A stretch of DNA of 64,000 nt from JBBIOU01 sp037443205 (lineage in GTDB: Bacteria > Bacteroidota > Bacteroidia > Flavobacteriales_D > UBA2798), in the NCBI GenBank assembly GCA_037443205.1, contig JBBIOU010000002.1, forward strand, positions 124,001-188,000, given 5' to 3'. The first letter of the stretch is position 1. Every line of letters begins with the position of its first letter. Below, in pieces: positions 8,369 through 17,705 of this stretch. The notes under the pieces are model-generated. The model ran no database searches. It was not told the origin of the DNA and saw only the letters and a program-made list of their open reading frames with translations. Both the position numbers and the translations under genes were made by a program.

Positions 8369-9268
8369 TTAATATTTGATGTAACTATCTCTTATTTCTT
8401 TGGCGGTTTTTTTAATTTCGAGAAATGTATCTATACTCATATCTATTTTACTGTTTCCGCCTATCATGGTTACTCCTTCATTATCAGTTTCAACATTACC
8501 GGCTACTCGGGTAATATTAACTTTTTTGTATATTTCTGATAATCGGGCAATATCAGCTATTACCGGTTTAACATTTTCGTTTTGATTGTATTGATCCAAA
8601 AAATGGACCAAATGTTCTAAAGAATATTTTTGTTCAGCTATTCTATCGAGCATTTTTTGATTAGGTTTTTTTTCGTTTACGGTTTGTGTAGCCAGGTATA
8701 ATCCTTCTATCCAGCCTCCGGCAATAATCAATGCAGACATATCTTGTTTGTCGTTGTCCATCAGATAGGCATCCAATTCTATAAACATATCATTGATAAT
8801 AACCATCATAGAGTCTTTATTGTCAACATTTTCTTCTGCCCTGGTAACGGTAGCTTCGCTAACTGAGTTTTCAATACCTAATTTTTCGGCTAAGGTTCTG
8901 GTGCTGCGCATAAAGAGCATGCTTTCATGTGTGCGTTCAAACACATTGGCATAATTTAAATCAGCTCCATAAATACCTAAATTAAGAGCCTGCTTAAATA
9001 TTCCTGCATACTTATCAGAATTCTTAGGGTCGTTTAAAAGTTCAAATTTATAAGGAGCTCCATCGGCTTTAAGTATATCTGCCATTTCTGCCGGTGAAGG
9101 TATGCTGTAATATATTTTTTTAGCTTCAGATACTTTTTTATCTGTATTGCTATGAGGTAATGTAGTATCTAAATTACCGGTGTCTATTTCATTGTCGCCA
9201 TTTTGATTGCAGGAAAAAAACAGCAACATTAATATTAAAAATATTGGTTTAAAAACAGACTTTATCAT
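8369..9268 (-). CDS. Lipoprotein of unknown function, mostly helical
   Basis: This 299-residue protein begins with a lipoprotein signal (MIKSVFKPIFLILMLLFFSC, lipidated Cys20). The mature part is almost all helical (KNSDKYAGIFKQALNLGIYG, ESMLFMRSTRTLAEKLGI, ALIIAGGWIEGLYLATQTV), so it is a periplasmic or surface alpha-helical lipoprotein of a kind common in this phylum. It heads a two-gene unit with the exported protein downstream. No enzyme motif is seen. Confidence 0.8.
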   Translation of the reverse strand: MIKSVFKPIFLILMLLFFSCNQNGDNEIDTGNLDTTLPHSNTDKKVSEAKKIYYSIPSPAEMADILKADGAPYKFELLNDPKNSDKYAGIFKQALNLGIYGADLNYANVFERTHESMLFMRSTRTLAEKLGIENSVSEATVTRAEENVDNKDSMMVIINDMFIELDAYLMDNDKQDMSALIIAGGWIEGLYLATQTVNEKKPNQKMLDRIAEQKYSLEHLVHFLDQYNQNENVKPVIADIARLSEIYKKVNITRVAGNVETDNEGVTMIGGNSKIDMSIDTFLEIKKTAKEIRDSYIKY

Positions 9269-9285
9269 GTTATTAAATTTTTACC

Positions 9286-9293
9286 AAACGTAC
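9286..9293 (-). promoter_or_regulatory. -7 promoter box (TACGTTTG, reverse strand)
   Basis: The reverse strand reads TACGTTTG 17 bases before the lipoprotein ATG at 9268, matching TAnnTTTG. No -33 TTTG is seen at the right distance. Confidence 0.5.
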
Positions 9294-9356
9294 ATAAAAA
9301 TTTTTAATTCATTAAATGTGCTTAAACAAAAATTTATTTGTAAAATAATGAGGGTG

Positions 9357-12146
9357 TTAATGAGCTTCTAACCAGTTTTGGCCTGTACCCGTTTCAGCGA
9401 GTAAAGGTACGCCTATGTTGTATGCATTTTGCATCTTATTGGCAACCATTTTTTTAATTTCTTCCAGTTCCGGCTTATAAACATCAAACACCAACTCATC
9501 ATGCACTTGAAGTATCATTTTAGATTTATAATTTTTGGCTTGCAGTTCTTTAAATATGTCTATCATGGCTTTTTTAATAATATCGGCTGCAGAACCTTGT
9601 ATAGGAGCATTAATAGCATTGCGCTCGGCAAAACCTCTCACGGTGTTGTTAGATGAGTTAATATCGGGCAAATATCGTCTTCTGCCCATTACCGTTTCTA
9701 CATAGCCGTATTTTCTGGCAAATGCTATATTGTTGTCCATATAAAGTTTAATGTTGGGATATTGAGTAAAATAGCTGTCTATAATTTCTTTGGCTTCGCG
9801 TTGTGGAATATTTAAGTTTTGCGAAAGACCAAAGGCGCTTTGGCCATATATTATTCCAAAATTTACTGCTTTTGCTTTGTTACGCATCTCTTTGGTTACA
9901 TTTTCTATTTTAACACCAAATACTTTGGCTGCGGTGGCAGCATGTATGTCGTGTCCGTTGGCAAAGGCTTCAAGCATGTGTTCATCTTTACTAAGGGCGG
10001 CTATTATACGTAATTCTACTTGCGAATAATCTGCACTCAGTAAAATATAATTTTCGTTTCGGGCAATAAATGCTTTTCTGATTTTCCTGCCTCTTTCAGT
10101 GCGTATGGGTATATTTTGCAAATTCGGATTATTGGAGCTTAATCTGCCGGTTGCTGCTACAGCCTGCATAAACGAGGTGTGTATGCGCTGCGTAGATGTA
10201 TTAATCATTTCGGGGAGTGTATCAACATAAGTTGATTTTAATTTTCTTACTTCTCTGTAATCTAAAATAAGGTTTATGATAGAATGTTTATCTTTTAGTT
10301 TTTCTAATACCTCCTCACCGGTGGCATATTGCCCGGTTTTGGTCTTTTTTGCTTTCTCATCTATTTTTAATTGTTCAAATAATATTTGCCCTAATTGCTT
10401 AGGCGAATCTATATTAAACTTTGTTCCTGCCAATTCAAATATTTTTTCTTCTATGATATTTATTTCGTTGTGTAATTGTATGGAATATTCTTTTAAAAAA
10501 TTCACATCCAGGTTTACTCCTTCTTTTTCCATGTGTGCCAATACTTTTATCAAAGGGGATTCTATTTCATAAAATAATTTTTCGCAATTATTGGCAGCCA
10601 ACAGCGGGTATAATTTATTTTTCAGTTGCAGGGTTATGTCTGCATCTTCAGCAGCGTAGTCTTTTATTAAGTCAAGCGGAACATCGCGCATATTACCTTG
10701 ATTTTTTCCTTTTTTACCAATCAATGTTTCAATACTTACCGGCCGGTATTGCAAATATGTTTCGCTTAAATAATCCATGCCGTGTTTTTTTTCAGGCTCA
10801 ATCAGATAATGCGCCAGCATAGTATCCCAAAGTATTCCTTTTACTTCTATGCCATGCCAGTATAACACTAAATAATCATATTTAATATTCTGGCCAATTT
10901 TTAGTATGCTTTCATTTTCGAATACTGATTTAAATTTAAAGAGAGTATTTATGGCTTCCGTTTTATCGGGCGATACCGGCACATACCAGGCTTCATGGGG
11001 TTTAATTGCAAACGATAAACCTACCAATTGGGCCTGATGGGCATCAAGGTCTGTGGTTTCTGTATCAAAACAAAATTCTTTGGTTTGCGAAAGTATGTTT
11101 AGCAATGAATTAATTTTTTCTTCATTATCAGCAAGATAATAGGTATGCGAAACATCTGCAAGGGTTTTAAAGCTTACTGCCTGGGTCTCGGTTTGTTCTT
11201 CTACTTCATCAACTCTGCCAAACATATCTATTTGACCGGTTTGTGTAGTTGATTGTATTTCCTGACCCAATACTCGTTTGGCCAGTGTTCTGAACTCAAG
11301 TTCACTAAATAGCGCCAATATTTTTTCTTTATCTGGTTCTTTAAGCCTCAATTCATTTTCGTTTAATTGCAGCGGTACATCTGTAATAATTGTAGCCAGT
11401 TTTTTGGATAAAATAGCCTTGTCTTTGTGTTGTTCTACTTTTTCTTTAAGCTTACCTTTTAATTTATCGGTGTTTTGCAGTAAATTTTCTACTGAGCCAA
11501 ATTCTTTTATTAATTGCTTAGCGGTTTTTTCGCCCACACCCGGTATACCGGGTATATTATCTACGGCATCCCCTTGCAGTCCTAAAATATCAATAACCTG
11601 TAAAGGATTTTCTATTTCAAATTTTTGGCAAACTTCTTTCGGCCCTAATATTTCGGCATCACTACCAAAACGACCGGGTTTGTATATTAAAATATTATCG
11701 CTTACGAGTTGTGCAAAGTCTTTGTCGGGAGTCATCATATAAGTAATGAATCCTTTTTGTTCGGCTTTTTTTGCCAGGGTACCTATGATGTCATCGGCTT
11801 CATAACCCTCTGCTTCAATAACGGGTATTTTAAATGCAGCGAGCAGTTCTTTAATATAGGGAATGGATATGGCAATGGCATCGGGCATTTCTTCGCGATT
11901 GGCTTTGTACTCGGTAAATTCTTCGTGTCGTTCTGTAGGTGCCGCTGTATCAAATATTACTGCCATGTGCGAAGGTTTTTGCTTATTTAATACTTCAACC
12001 AAAGTATTTGTAAATCCTAATATAGCTGATGTATCAAGCCCCTTAGAATTTACGGGATTAAATTTAGCATTGGCATTTAATGCAAAATATCCTCTGTAAA
12101 TTAATGCAAAGGCATCTAATAAAAACAATCTTTTTTCGTCAGGCAT
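9357..12146 (-). CDS. polA: DNA polymerase I
   Basis: PolA fills gaps in excision repair and removes Okazaki primers. All three domains are present in its 929 residues: the 5'-3' nuclease (start RLFLLDAFALIYRGYFALN, with GYEADDIIGTLA and GDAVDNIPGIPGVG), the 3'-5' proofreading domain (DTETTDL, IGQNIKYD, YAAEDADITLQL, so the acidic catalytic residues are kept), and the polymerase domain with motif A (SADYSQVELRI), motif B (RNKAKAVNFGIIYG) and motif C (QVHDELVFDV). It is a single-gene unit. Confidence 0.97.
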   Translation of the reverse strand: MPDEKRLFLLDAFALIYRGYFALNANAKFNPVNSKGLDTSAILGFTNTLVEVLNKQKPSHMAVIFDTAAPTERHEEFTEYKANREEMPDAIAISIPYIKELLAAFKIPVIEAEGYEADDIIGTLAKKAEQKGFITYMMTPDKDFAQLVSDNILIYKPGRFGSDAEILGPKEVCQKFEIENPLQVIDILGLQGDAVDNIPGIPGVGEKTAKQLIKEFGSVENLLQNTDKLKGKLKEKVEQHKDKAILSKKLATIITDVPLQLNENELRLKEPDKEKILALFSELEFRTLAKRVLGQEIQSTTQTGQIDMFGRVDEVEEQTETQAVSFKTLADVSHTYYLADNEEKINSLLNILSQTKEFCFDTETTDLDAHQAQLVGLSFAIKPHEAWYVPVSPDKTEAINTLFKFKSVFENESILKIGQNIKYDYLVLYWHGIEVKGILWDTMLAHYLIEPEKKHGMDYLSETYLQYRPVSIETLIGKKGKNQGNMRDVPLDLIKDYAAEDADITLQLKNKLYPLLAANNCEKLFYEIESPLIKVLAHMEKEGVNLDVNFLKEYSIQLHNEINIIEEKIFELAGTKFNIDSPKQLGQILFEQLKIDEKAKKTKTGQYATGEEVLEKLKDKHSIINLILDYREVRKLKSTYVDTLPEMINTSTQRIHTSFMQAVAATGRLSSNNPNLQNIPIRTERGRKIRKAFIARNENYILLSADYSQVELRIIAALSKDEHMLEAFANGHDIHAATAAKVFGVKIENVTKEMRNKAKAVNFGIIYGQSAFGLSQNLNIPQREAKEIIDSYFTQYPNIKLYMDNNIAFARKYGYVETVMGRRRYLPDINSSNNTVRGFAERNAINAPIQGSAADIIKKAMIDIFKELQAKNYKSKMILQVHDELVFDVYKPELEEIKKMVANKMQNAYNIGVPLLAETGTGQNWLEAH

Positions 12147-12202
12147 ATCATATATTTATTGTAAAGGTATAAAATTAAAAATGTGCCGATTGTGTAGTTG
12201 CC

Positions 12203-12238
12203 GAAAATAAAAAACGGAGCTGATTATACAGCCCCGTA
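12203..12238 (-). terminator. Terminator of the receptor operon
   Basis: On the reverse strand ACGGGGCTG (12229-12237) pairs with CAGCTCCGT (12214-12222) around a six-base loop, and TTTTTTATTTT follows. It lies just after the stop at 12265. Confidence 0.8.
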
Positions 12239-12264
12239 ATAAAATTTTTGTATTGATAAAAATA

Positions 12265-13611
12265 TTAAAACTTTATAAATCGCTCTTTTAAATATTTTTT
12301 GTCGTCTATATTGATTTGTAAAAAATATACTCCGTTTTCCAGATGATTAACATCTAAATTGATTTTATTGTTGCTAACGGTTGTGCTATGGATTATTTTT
12401 CCGCTTATGTCGTATATGTTAATTTGTAGTTTGTCTGAAATAAGTTGATTTGAAATTTGAATATTTAACTCTCCGTTTGTAGGATTGGGATAAAGTTGAA
12501 TATTATCAATAGTATATTCTGTTGTACCGGTAGCTATTTGAATATCGTTTATATCACGGGGCAATATTTTGTATGTACCAAATGAAAAATAAATTACACC
12601 TGTAATGTGATATACCGTGTTTAAAGTTGGGGTATAGGGGAATAGTAAATCGTCTACATTAACAGCGCCTGAGCCATCGTTGATAGTCCATTCGCCAAAG
12701 CCGGCACTGGGGTTGGTACAATTAGCATTATTAACCTGTATAAGTACTCCTTCGTATGGTTCGCTGCCAGCTGTTTGAGTACTTACTACACTAGCTGCAG
12801 GCATTGGATTACCTGAAGATACAATGTTAAAATTGGTTACATTTTGTAATTGAGTCATATTAAAATATTCTGTAACCTGAGCATTAAAAGTAACGCTGTC
12901 TCCTCTTTGCGGTGTATTGGTGTTATTAAATACAAAAATACCTGTCCATGGCCCGCTTCCGCTTTGAATAAAATAACCTGTGCTATGTGTAGCGGTAACT
13001 ATACCACCGGTAAGTACATTGGTGTTGTTATAGGGCGAGTTACCACTCATATCCGTAGTATATTGTATATCGTAAACAGAAACTACAGTGGGTGTGGCTA
13101 CGGCAATAACAGCGCTGTCTATCTGAATATGATTTTGTGCAGGGTCGCTGTTTCTGACTGAAATAATAAATTGCGCTGTAGCATAGTTTTGATCGGCAGT
13201 TATGTTATAAGTATACATGGTCCAGTTTGTTTGATTGATAGTTTGATAAGGCGAATAATGATAGCCTGATGTATTGAGAATGTCGGTGCTGTCAAAAATA
13301 CCAAAGCGCACGTCTGCTTTACCTTTTGCCCAAATTTTTAATTGATAATTTGTTCCATTGGTAACGGCCAGCGGTTGTGTTGTAAATCTTCTATGACTGC
13401 TTGATTGGCATACCAAACGCACCGAACTGGTGCCGTAAACGGAGCCTGTATTAACCTGAATAATACTGTCATTGGCAAAATTTGTTTTAGAGCCTTTCCA
13501 TCCATTAGGGGTGTTGCCTGTCCAACTGCTAAAATCACTGCTTACAATAACTTGAGCCTGTAAACTTAATACAGCCGTTAGGGCTAATAATGTAGAGTAA
13601 ATCTTTTTCAT
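12265..13611 (-). CDS. T9SS-secreted protein with a nuclease-type OB-fold-like domain
   Basis: The protein (448 residues) has a signal peptide (MKKIYSTLLALTAVLSLQAQ), a carbohydrate-binding-like jelly-roll region (about 25-170), a second domain (about 180-355) and a T9SS C-terminal sorting domain (QLYPNPTNGELNIQ to YLKERFIKF). The second domain carries GGIVTATHSTGYFIQSG, GIFVFN, RGDSVTFNAQVTEY and MTQLQNV. This order resembles the OB-fold region of extracellular nucleases such as YhcR/ExeM types. No nuclease catalytic domain is present, so the likely role is binding nucleic acid or another ligand at the cell surface. It is the last gene of the receptor operon, 21 bp after the DUF5689 gene. 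The OB-fold match is from recalled motif patterns. Confidence 0.75.
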   Translation of the reverse strand: MKKIYSTLLALTAVLSLQAQVIVSSDFSSWTGNTPNGWKGSKTNFANDSIIQVNTGSVYGTSSVRLVCQSSSHRRFTTQPLAVTNGTNYQLKIWAKGKADVRFGIFDSTDILNTSGYHYSPYQTINQTNWTMYTYNITADQNYATAQFIISVRNSDPAQNHIQIDSAVIAVATPTVVSVYDIQYTTDMSGNSPYNNTNVLTGGIVTATHSTGYFIQSGSGPWTGIFVFNNTNTPQRGDSVTFNAQVTEYFNMTQLQNVTNFNIVSSGNPMPAASVVSTQTAGSEPYEGVLIQVNNANCTNPSAGFGEWTINDGSGAVNVDDLLFPYTPTLNTVYHITGVIYFSFGTYKILPRDINDIQIATGTTEYTIDNIQLYPNPTNGELNIQISNQLISDKLQINIYDISGKIIHSTTVSNNKINLDVNHLENGVYFLQINIDDKKYLKERFIKF

Positions 13612-13632
13612 GATGTTATAAATTTATTATTG

Positions 13633-14865
13633 TTAGTATTCTTTTACTATGATATCATCAACCTCCCAGGTTTTAGCAACCGAAGTAGTTCCGGTATATT
13701 TAAATCCGATGCGTACGTTAGCTACTTTATATGCTGTTAAGGGGATGTCACCTGAGTTAACCCAGTTAAATCCACCGGAAGATAAGGTAACCGGTACGGC
13801 TATCCATGTAGCTGTATTGGGTGCGCTAACTCCATCGTAATTGGTAGATATATAAACTTCCAAATTAGGTCCGCTGTAATTGGCTGCATTTAAAAAGTTA
13901 AAACCCGGTGTAGTAGAGTTACTTAAATCAATAGCGGGTGAAATTAACCATGTTTCGCAACTGGCATCTCCACTGTTGTAGCTGCTTGCTTTGGCAAAAT
14001 AATTTCCGTTAAATATAGAGCTTGTCCATGCACTTGTTCCGGCTACTTGCTTTACAATCCATCCTCCTGAACTAATGCTGTTATCCTCAAAATTTTTCTG
14101 TAAATAGATAGTTGCAGGATTGCCTGTACAACGCGGTGCGCTCATTTGTACTTCGGCTAAAGAACGAACGTATAATTGAATTGTGCTGTTAAATACGCCT
14201 ACTATTGCCACCAAGCTGCCGTTGCCTTGCGGAATTTGTAATCCGGCATAATTAGCGTAGCCGCTTGTTCTTACTATAACCGTATTGCCATTACAGTCTG
14301 TCAAAGTACGGTTGGCCGATTGCTGATTCGTTGCATTGGCCCAGGTATTGGGTATTTCGTTGGTTACAAATTCTACATTTTCAAGTTTAATCAATCTTGA
14401 TTGCATGGATGTGTTTATTTGATTTACATCTGTAATAACCATGGGAGAAACATTTTTTTGTACCGCTTGTTTGATGATGTTTTTGTTTACATCAACCGAA
14501 TCTAATTGCAACATACCGTTGTAGGCAGAAAGCACAGTGCCTTTTAAATAAATTCTTATTGAATCACCTTTATAAACACCCCCCGAAGTCATTAATCGTA
14601 AATTAATGGCACCGGTAGCGTCTTGAACAAAAATATTTTTATACAAATTACCGTCTTGTTCGTCAGCGGTAACAGTAGCATAAACAGAATAATCGCTGGT
14701 AAAACGAACCGGTGTACCGGTAAAAAGATTTTTCAGACTGTCTATGCTAAGTATATGTCCAACGGGTATTTCGCGCGGTGGAGGAGCATCCCATTCTCTT
14801 TTACAAGAACTGATAAGAACCGTTAAAGCTAACAGTAAGTGTGAAAAATATTGTATGTTTTTCAT
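13633..14865 (-). CDS. DUF5689 surface lipoprotein with a C-terminal jelly-roll domain
   Basis: Start at ATG 14865 gives a clean lipoprotein signal (MKNIQYFSHLLLALTVLISSC); an in-frame ATG three codons earlier (14874) is also possible. Residues about 35-240 match the DUF5689 pattern: ATVTADEQDGNLYKNIFVQD, TGAINLRL, YKGDSIRIYLKGTV, NGMLQLDSV. The C-terminal part (about 250-410, ISSGGWIVKQVAGTSAWTSS and DASCETWLISPAIDLS) looks like a choice-of-anchor J/cleaved-adhesin jelly roll. Pairing with a TonB-dependent receptor 12 bp upstream suggests it acts as that receptor's surface lipoprotein partner, as SusD does for SusC. That role is inferred from gene order. Confidence 0.8.
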   Translation of the reverse strand: MKNIQYFSHLLLALTVLISSCKREWDAPPPREIPVGHILSIDSLKNLFTGTPVRFTSDYSVYATVTADEQDGNLYKNIFVQDATGAINLRLMTSGGVYKGDSIRIYLKGTVLSAYNGMLQLDSVDVNKNIIKQAVQKNVSPMVITDVNQINTSMQSRLIKLENVEFVTNEIPNTWANATNQQSANRTLTDCNGNTVIVRTSGYANYAGLQIPQGNGSLVAIVGVFNSTIQLYVRSLAEVQMSAPRCTGNPATIYLQKNFEDNSISSGGWIVKQVAGTSAWTSSIFNGNYFAKASSYNSGDASCETWLISPAIDLSNSTTPGFNFLNAANYSGPNLEVYISTNYDGVSAPNTATWIAVPVTLSSGGFNWVNSGDIPLTAYKVANVRIGFKYTGTTSVAKTWEVDDIIVKEY

Positions 14866-14877
14866 TTGTATCATTTT

Positions 14878-17427
14878 TTAAAATCTTAATCCAAGCATTA
14901 AAAAATAAGTAGTTCCTAAATGGTAGGTATATTTAGGAGGAAATTTATTTACATCATTAGGGTCGAAACGCAGCTGTTCAAAACCTCCGGTGGCAAATGT
15001 TTTATTGTTAAGTAAATTATTTACTGAGATATTCAAATTTAAAAAATATTGCTTTATTTTCCAGGATTTTCCGGCATAAAAATCTATTATATAAGCATTG
15101 CTTAATTTTTCCTGGCGTATGTTTTGGTTCCATTGCGGGTCTGTAGTAACAAAATTAGCAAGTGCCTCTTCGGTTCTTCTGTCGGGGTTTGGTTCCAGGT
15201 AAATATTTGCATAGTAATTAAAATTTGCTCCTGCAAACCAGAATTTTTTTCCGCTGTATTTAACTCCTGCTGATGCAGCTGTTTGCGGCATATTTCCTAA
15301 GCGATAATTTTTTATATATACGGTTCTGTTTGCAAGTATTTCAGACGAATTATCGCGGGTAATGGTTGCTGTTGGTCTGGAATTAAACAGGTGTTGCCCG
15401 TGCGCAAATACACCTATCAAAGTAAGCTGCTGGGTTAGGTTACCTTCTATGCCTAATTCAATGCCTGTATGCAAAAAATCTACACCGTTCATAGTATAGT
15501 TTACTAAGTTTCTGTATTCTTCATGAAAGAAACTGCGGCTCCATAATTGGTCATTTATCTGAGTATAATACAGCGTAGCTCTGGTTTTAATGTTGGTATA
15601 GCGGGCAATATAATTTATATCGCCCGAAAGAATTTTTTCACTGGTTAATCCGTCAATTAGGTTATCACGTGTACGCGGAGAAACGTAGGCTATACGAACT
15701 TGTGGCGGGCGCGTTAAATACATTCCGTTTATGGTAACATAATTACGGCCGTTTATTTTATAAGTAGCACCCATTTTTGCTCCATAATTCAAAAAGTTTT
15801 GTTTTTTGGAGGTTCCTGCCGAATTTTCCGGAAATTTGCCGTTTGCCCATTCAGAAGTTCTCCAGAAAGCGGTTTGCGAAAGTTGAATGCCTGCATAAAA
15901 CTCTAATTGTCCGATATTATATTCTAATTGCGAAAATGCTTCGTGTTGATTTACCTGTATCGTATAATTATATCCAAATTTTTCGTTTTGTTTAATTATT
16001 TTATTGGGTGTACTTATATCGTTTTGTACTGCCGAACCATCCGAAGAAAGCTGCTCGGCAAATTGGTCAACATCCAACCAGTAATCGCCACCCAATAAAT
16101 CATTTACTGTTTTAAAATATATACCTTGATGCTTAATACCGGTGTATCCGGCACTTAAATATAGCTTATCGTTTACTTTATTATTATAAATAATATTCCA
16201 TCCTAATTGTTTCACATCACTGCGTTGCTCTTCTACAATATATTTAGAACGCAAACCGGTAACATTGTTGCCGCTTATTCCGTTTGCATTAACCACAGTG
16301 TGTAAGTTATTGTAATTTGCATAATATAATTCATCCCAATTTATTTGTCTGGTATTTACATCGGTTTGCCAAAGTTCGGTAAGGCGTTGAGCTTCGGCCG
16401 GGTTGGTGAGAGCGTAATAACTGGGCAAATAACGATAATAATCTGGTCGGGGGTCTTTGGTATCATTCCAGTTCAGCGCTGTAATACCTCTTCGACCGAA
16501 ATTATAATATAGGGATGATTGTAATTTAGATTTTTCGGATATTCTCCATAAGTGTGTAAGCATAATAACCGGTGTATGATTTTTAGCTACACGGGCGCTG
16601 CGTTTTTTACCTTGTTGATAACCCCAAAAGGGATTGTAATAATTATTACCTGCCAAATTGTAAGCCTCTTGTGTAGCAATTCCTTGCCGTGCTTGTGTTA
16701 ATGGGGCTGCAAATACACTTAGGTTAATTGTATGATTTGTATTTATTTTTTTTTCAGCTGCTGCAAAATAGCTCCATGCTTCAAAATAAGTGCCTTCTAC
16801 ATAACCCTCATTGGCATAACGCATAGATCCAGAGAAACTAAAATTCCAGCCGTTTTTCATTTCTCCGGTGCTGGTGGTGTACATTACCCGATGATCGTAG
16901 CTTCGGTTTGATAAGGCATATGATATTTTATGCCCCTTTCGTATAGATGAAGCACGGGTATTGATATTGGTATAACCTCCCGGACCGCCAAAATTAATTC
17001 TGCATGCACTTATGCCTGTGTGTATTTCCATATAACGGGTAACATCATTTAAGCCTCCCCATGATGACCAACTGGCCCAACCCGTTTCTAAGTCATTAAC
17101 TTTTACTCCGTTTATCATTATTATATTGTTTTCCGGATCATATCCACGGATACGAAAACGGGCATTACCAAAATTAAATCCGGCTGTTGATGTAAAAATA
17201 TCGCGTGATGATTGCAATATGCCTGATATATCTTGTGCGTCTAAATCCGATTCGGCTTCTCCGGAATTTGAACTAAAAATTGGTATGCGAACCACATTGA
17301 GTGAGTCTTCTTTTAAAAGTGCATTTTGTGAGGTATCGTTTTCTTTAAATGTAGTTTCAATTTTGTTTTGTGCACAAACATTAAAGTAAAATATCAATAA
17401 AAAAATAAGCGCTAAAAATTTATTCAT
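14878..17427 (-). CDS. TonB-dependent outer-membrane receptor
   Basis: The 849-residue protein has a signal peptide (MNKFLALIFLLIFYFNVCAQ), a plug domain (about 60-165: FRIRGYDPENNIIMINGVKV, then LNDVTRYMEIHTG) and a long beta-barrel ending in an aromatic residue (FLMLGLRF). It lacks the N-terminal carboxypeptidase-regulatory-like domain typical of SusC proteins. It heads a three-gene operon with the DUF5689 lipoprotein and the OB-fold-like T9SS protein, and is divergent from two exported nucleases. The substrate is unknown; the context points to nucleic-acid breakdown products or a phosphate-containing ligand. Confidence 0.9.
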   Translation of the reverse strand: MNKFLALIFLLIFYFNVCAQNKIETTFKENDTSQNALLKEDSLNVVRIPIFSSNSGEAESDLDAQDISGILQSSRDIFTSTAGFNFGNARFRIRGYDPENNIIMINGVKVNDLETGWASWSSWGGLNDVTRYMEIHTGISACRINFGGPGGYTNINTRASSIRKGHKISYALSNRSYDHRVMYTTSTGEMKNGWNFSFSGSMRYANEGYVEGTYFEAWSYFAAAEKKINTNHTINLSVFAAPLTQARQGIATQEAYNLAGNNYYNPFWGYQQGKKRSARVAKNHTPVIMLTHLWRISEKSKLQSSLYYNFGRRGITALNWNDTKDPRPDYYRYLPSYYALTNPAEAQRLTELWQTDVNTRQINWDELYYANYNNLHTVVNANGISGNNVTGLRSKYIVEEQRSDVKQLGWNIIYNNKVNDKLYLSAGYTGIKHQGIYFKTVNDLLGGDYWLDVDQFAEQLSSDGSAVQNDISTPNKIIKQNEKFGYNYTIQVNQHEAFSQLEYNIGQLEFYAGIQLSQTAFWRTSEWANGKFPENSAGTSKKQNFLNYGAKMGATYKINGRNYVTINGMYLTRPPQVRIAYVSPRTRDNLIDGLTSEKILSGDINYIARYTNIKTRATLYYTQINDQLWSRSFFHEEYRNLVNYTMNGVDFLHTGIELGIEGNLTQQLTLIGVFAHGQHLFNSRPTATITRDNSSEILANRTVYIKNYRLGNMPQTAASAGVKYSGKKFWFAGANFNYYANIYLEPNPDRRTEEALANFVTTDPQWNQNIRQEKLSNAYIIDFYAGKSWKIKQYFLNLNISVNNLLNNKTFATGGFEQLRFDPNDVNKFPPKYTYHLGTTYFLMLGLRF

Positions 17428-17444
17428 AAATTATTATCAGCGCA

Positions 17445-17452
17445 CAAAAGTA
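17445..17452 (-). promoter_or_regulatory. -7 promoter box of the receptor operon (TACTTTTG, reverse strand)
   Basis: The reverse strand reads TACTTTTG 17 bases before the receptor ATG at 17427, matching TAnnTTTG. The -33 element is not obvious. Confidence 0.55.
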
Positions 17453-17705
17453 TGATATTTATACTGATTATACTTTAAGGTTAAATACTTTTAATAATAA
17501 ATTAATCCTTATTAAACAACAAAAAGTTTAACAAGATAGTTAAATTTTTTGCGAGACATATTAAAACATCTTTTATATTAAATCTGATTATGAGCCTATG
17601 CTAAGGATAATTGTAAAACTCCGGAATTAAATATAATTTAATAACTAAATTTATTTATTGCGGAAAATAATTTGCGTAATTTGCATAAAATGTAAAATTG
17701 AGGTT

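Noticed and set aside
11278..11742. 154-codon reading frame antisense to polA
   Set aside because: Ser/Cys/Phe-rich shadow of a well-supported gene, with no promoter and no recognisable domain.
9357..12146. Possible loss of proofreading in DNA polymerase I
   Set aside because: The DTETT, YD and acidic motif III residues of the 3'-5' exonuclease are all present.
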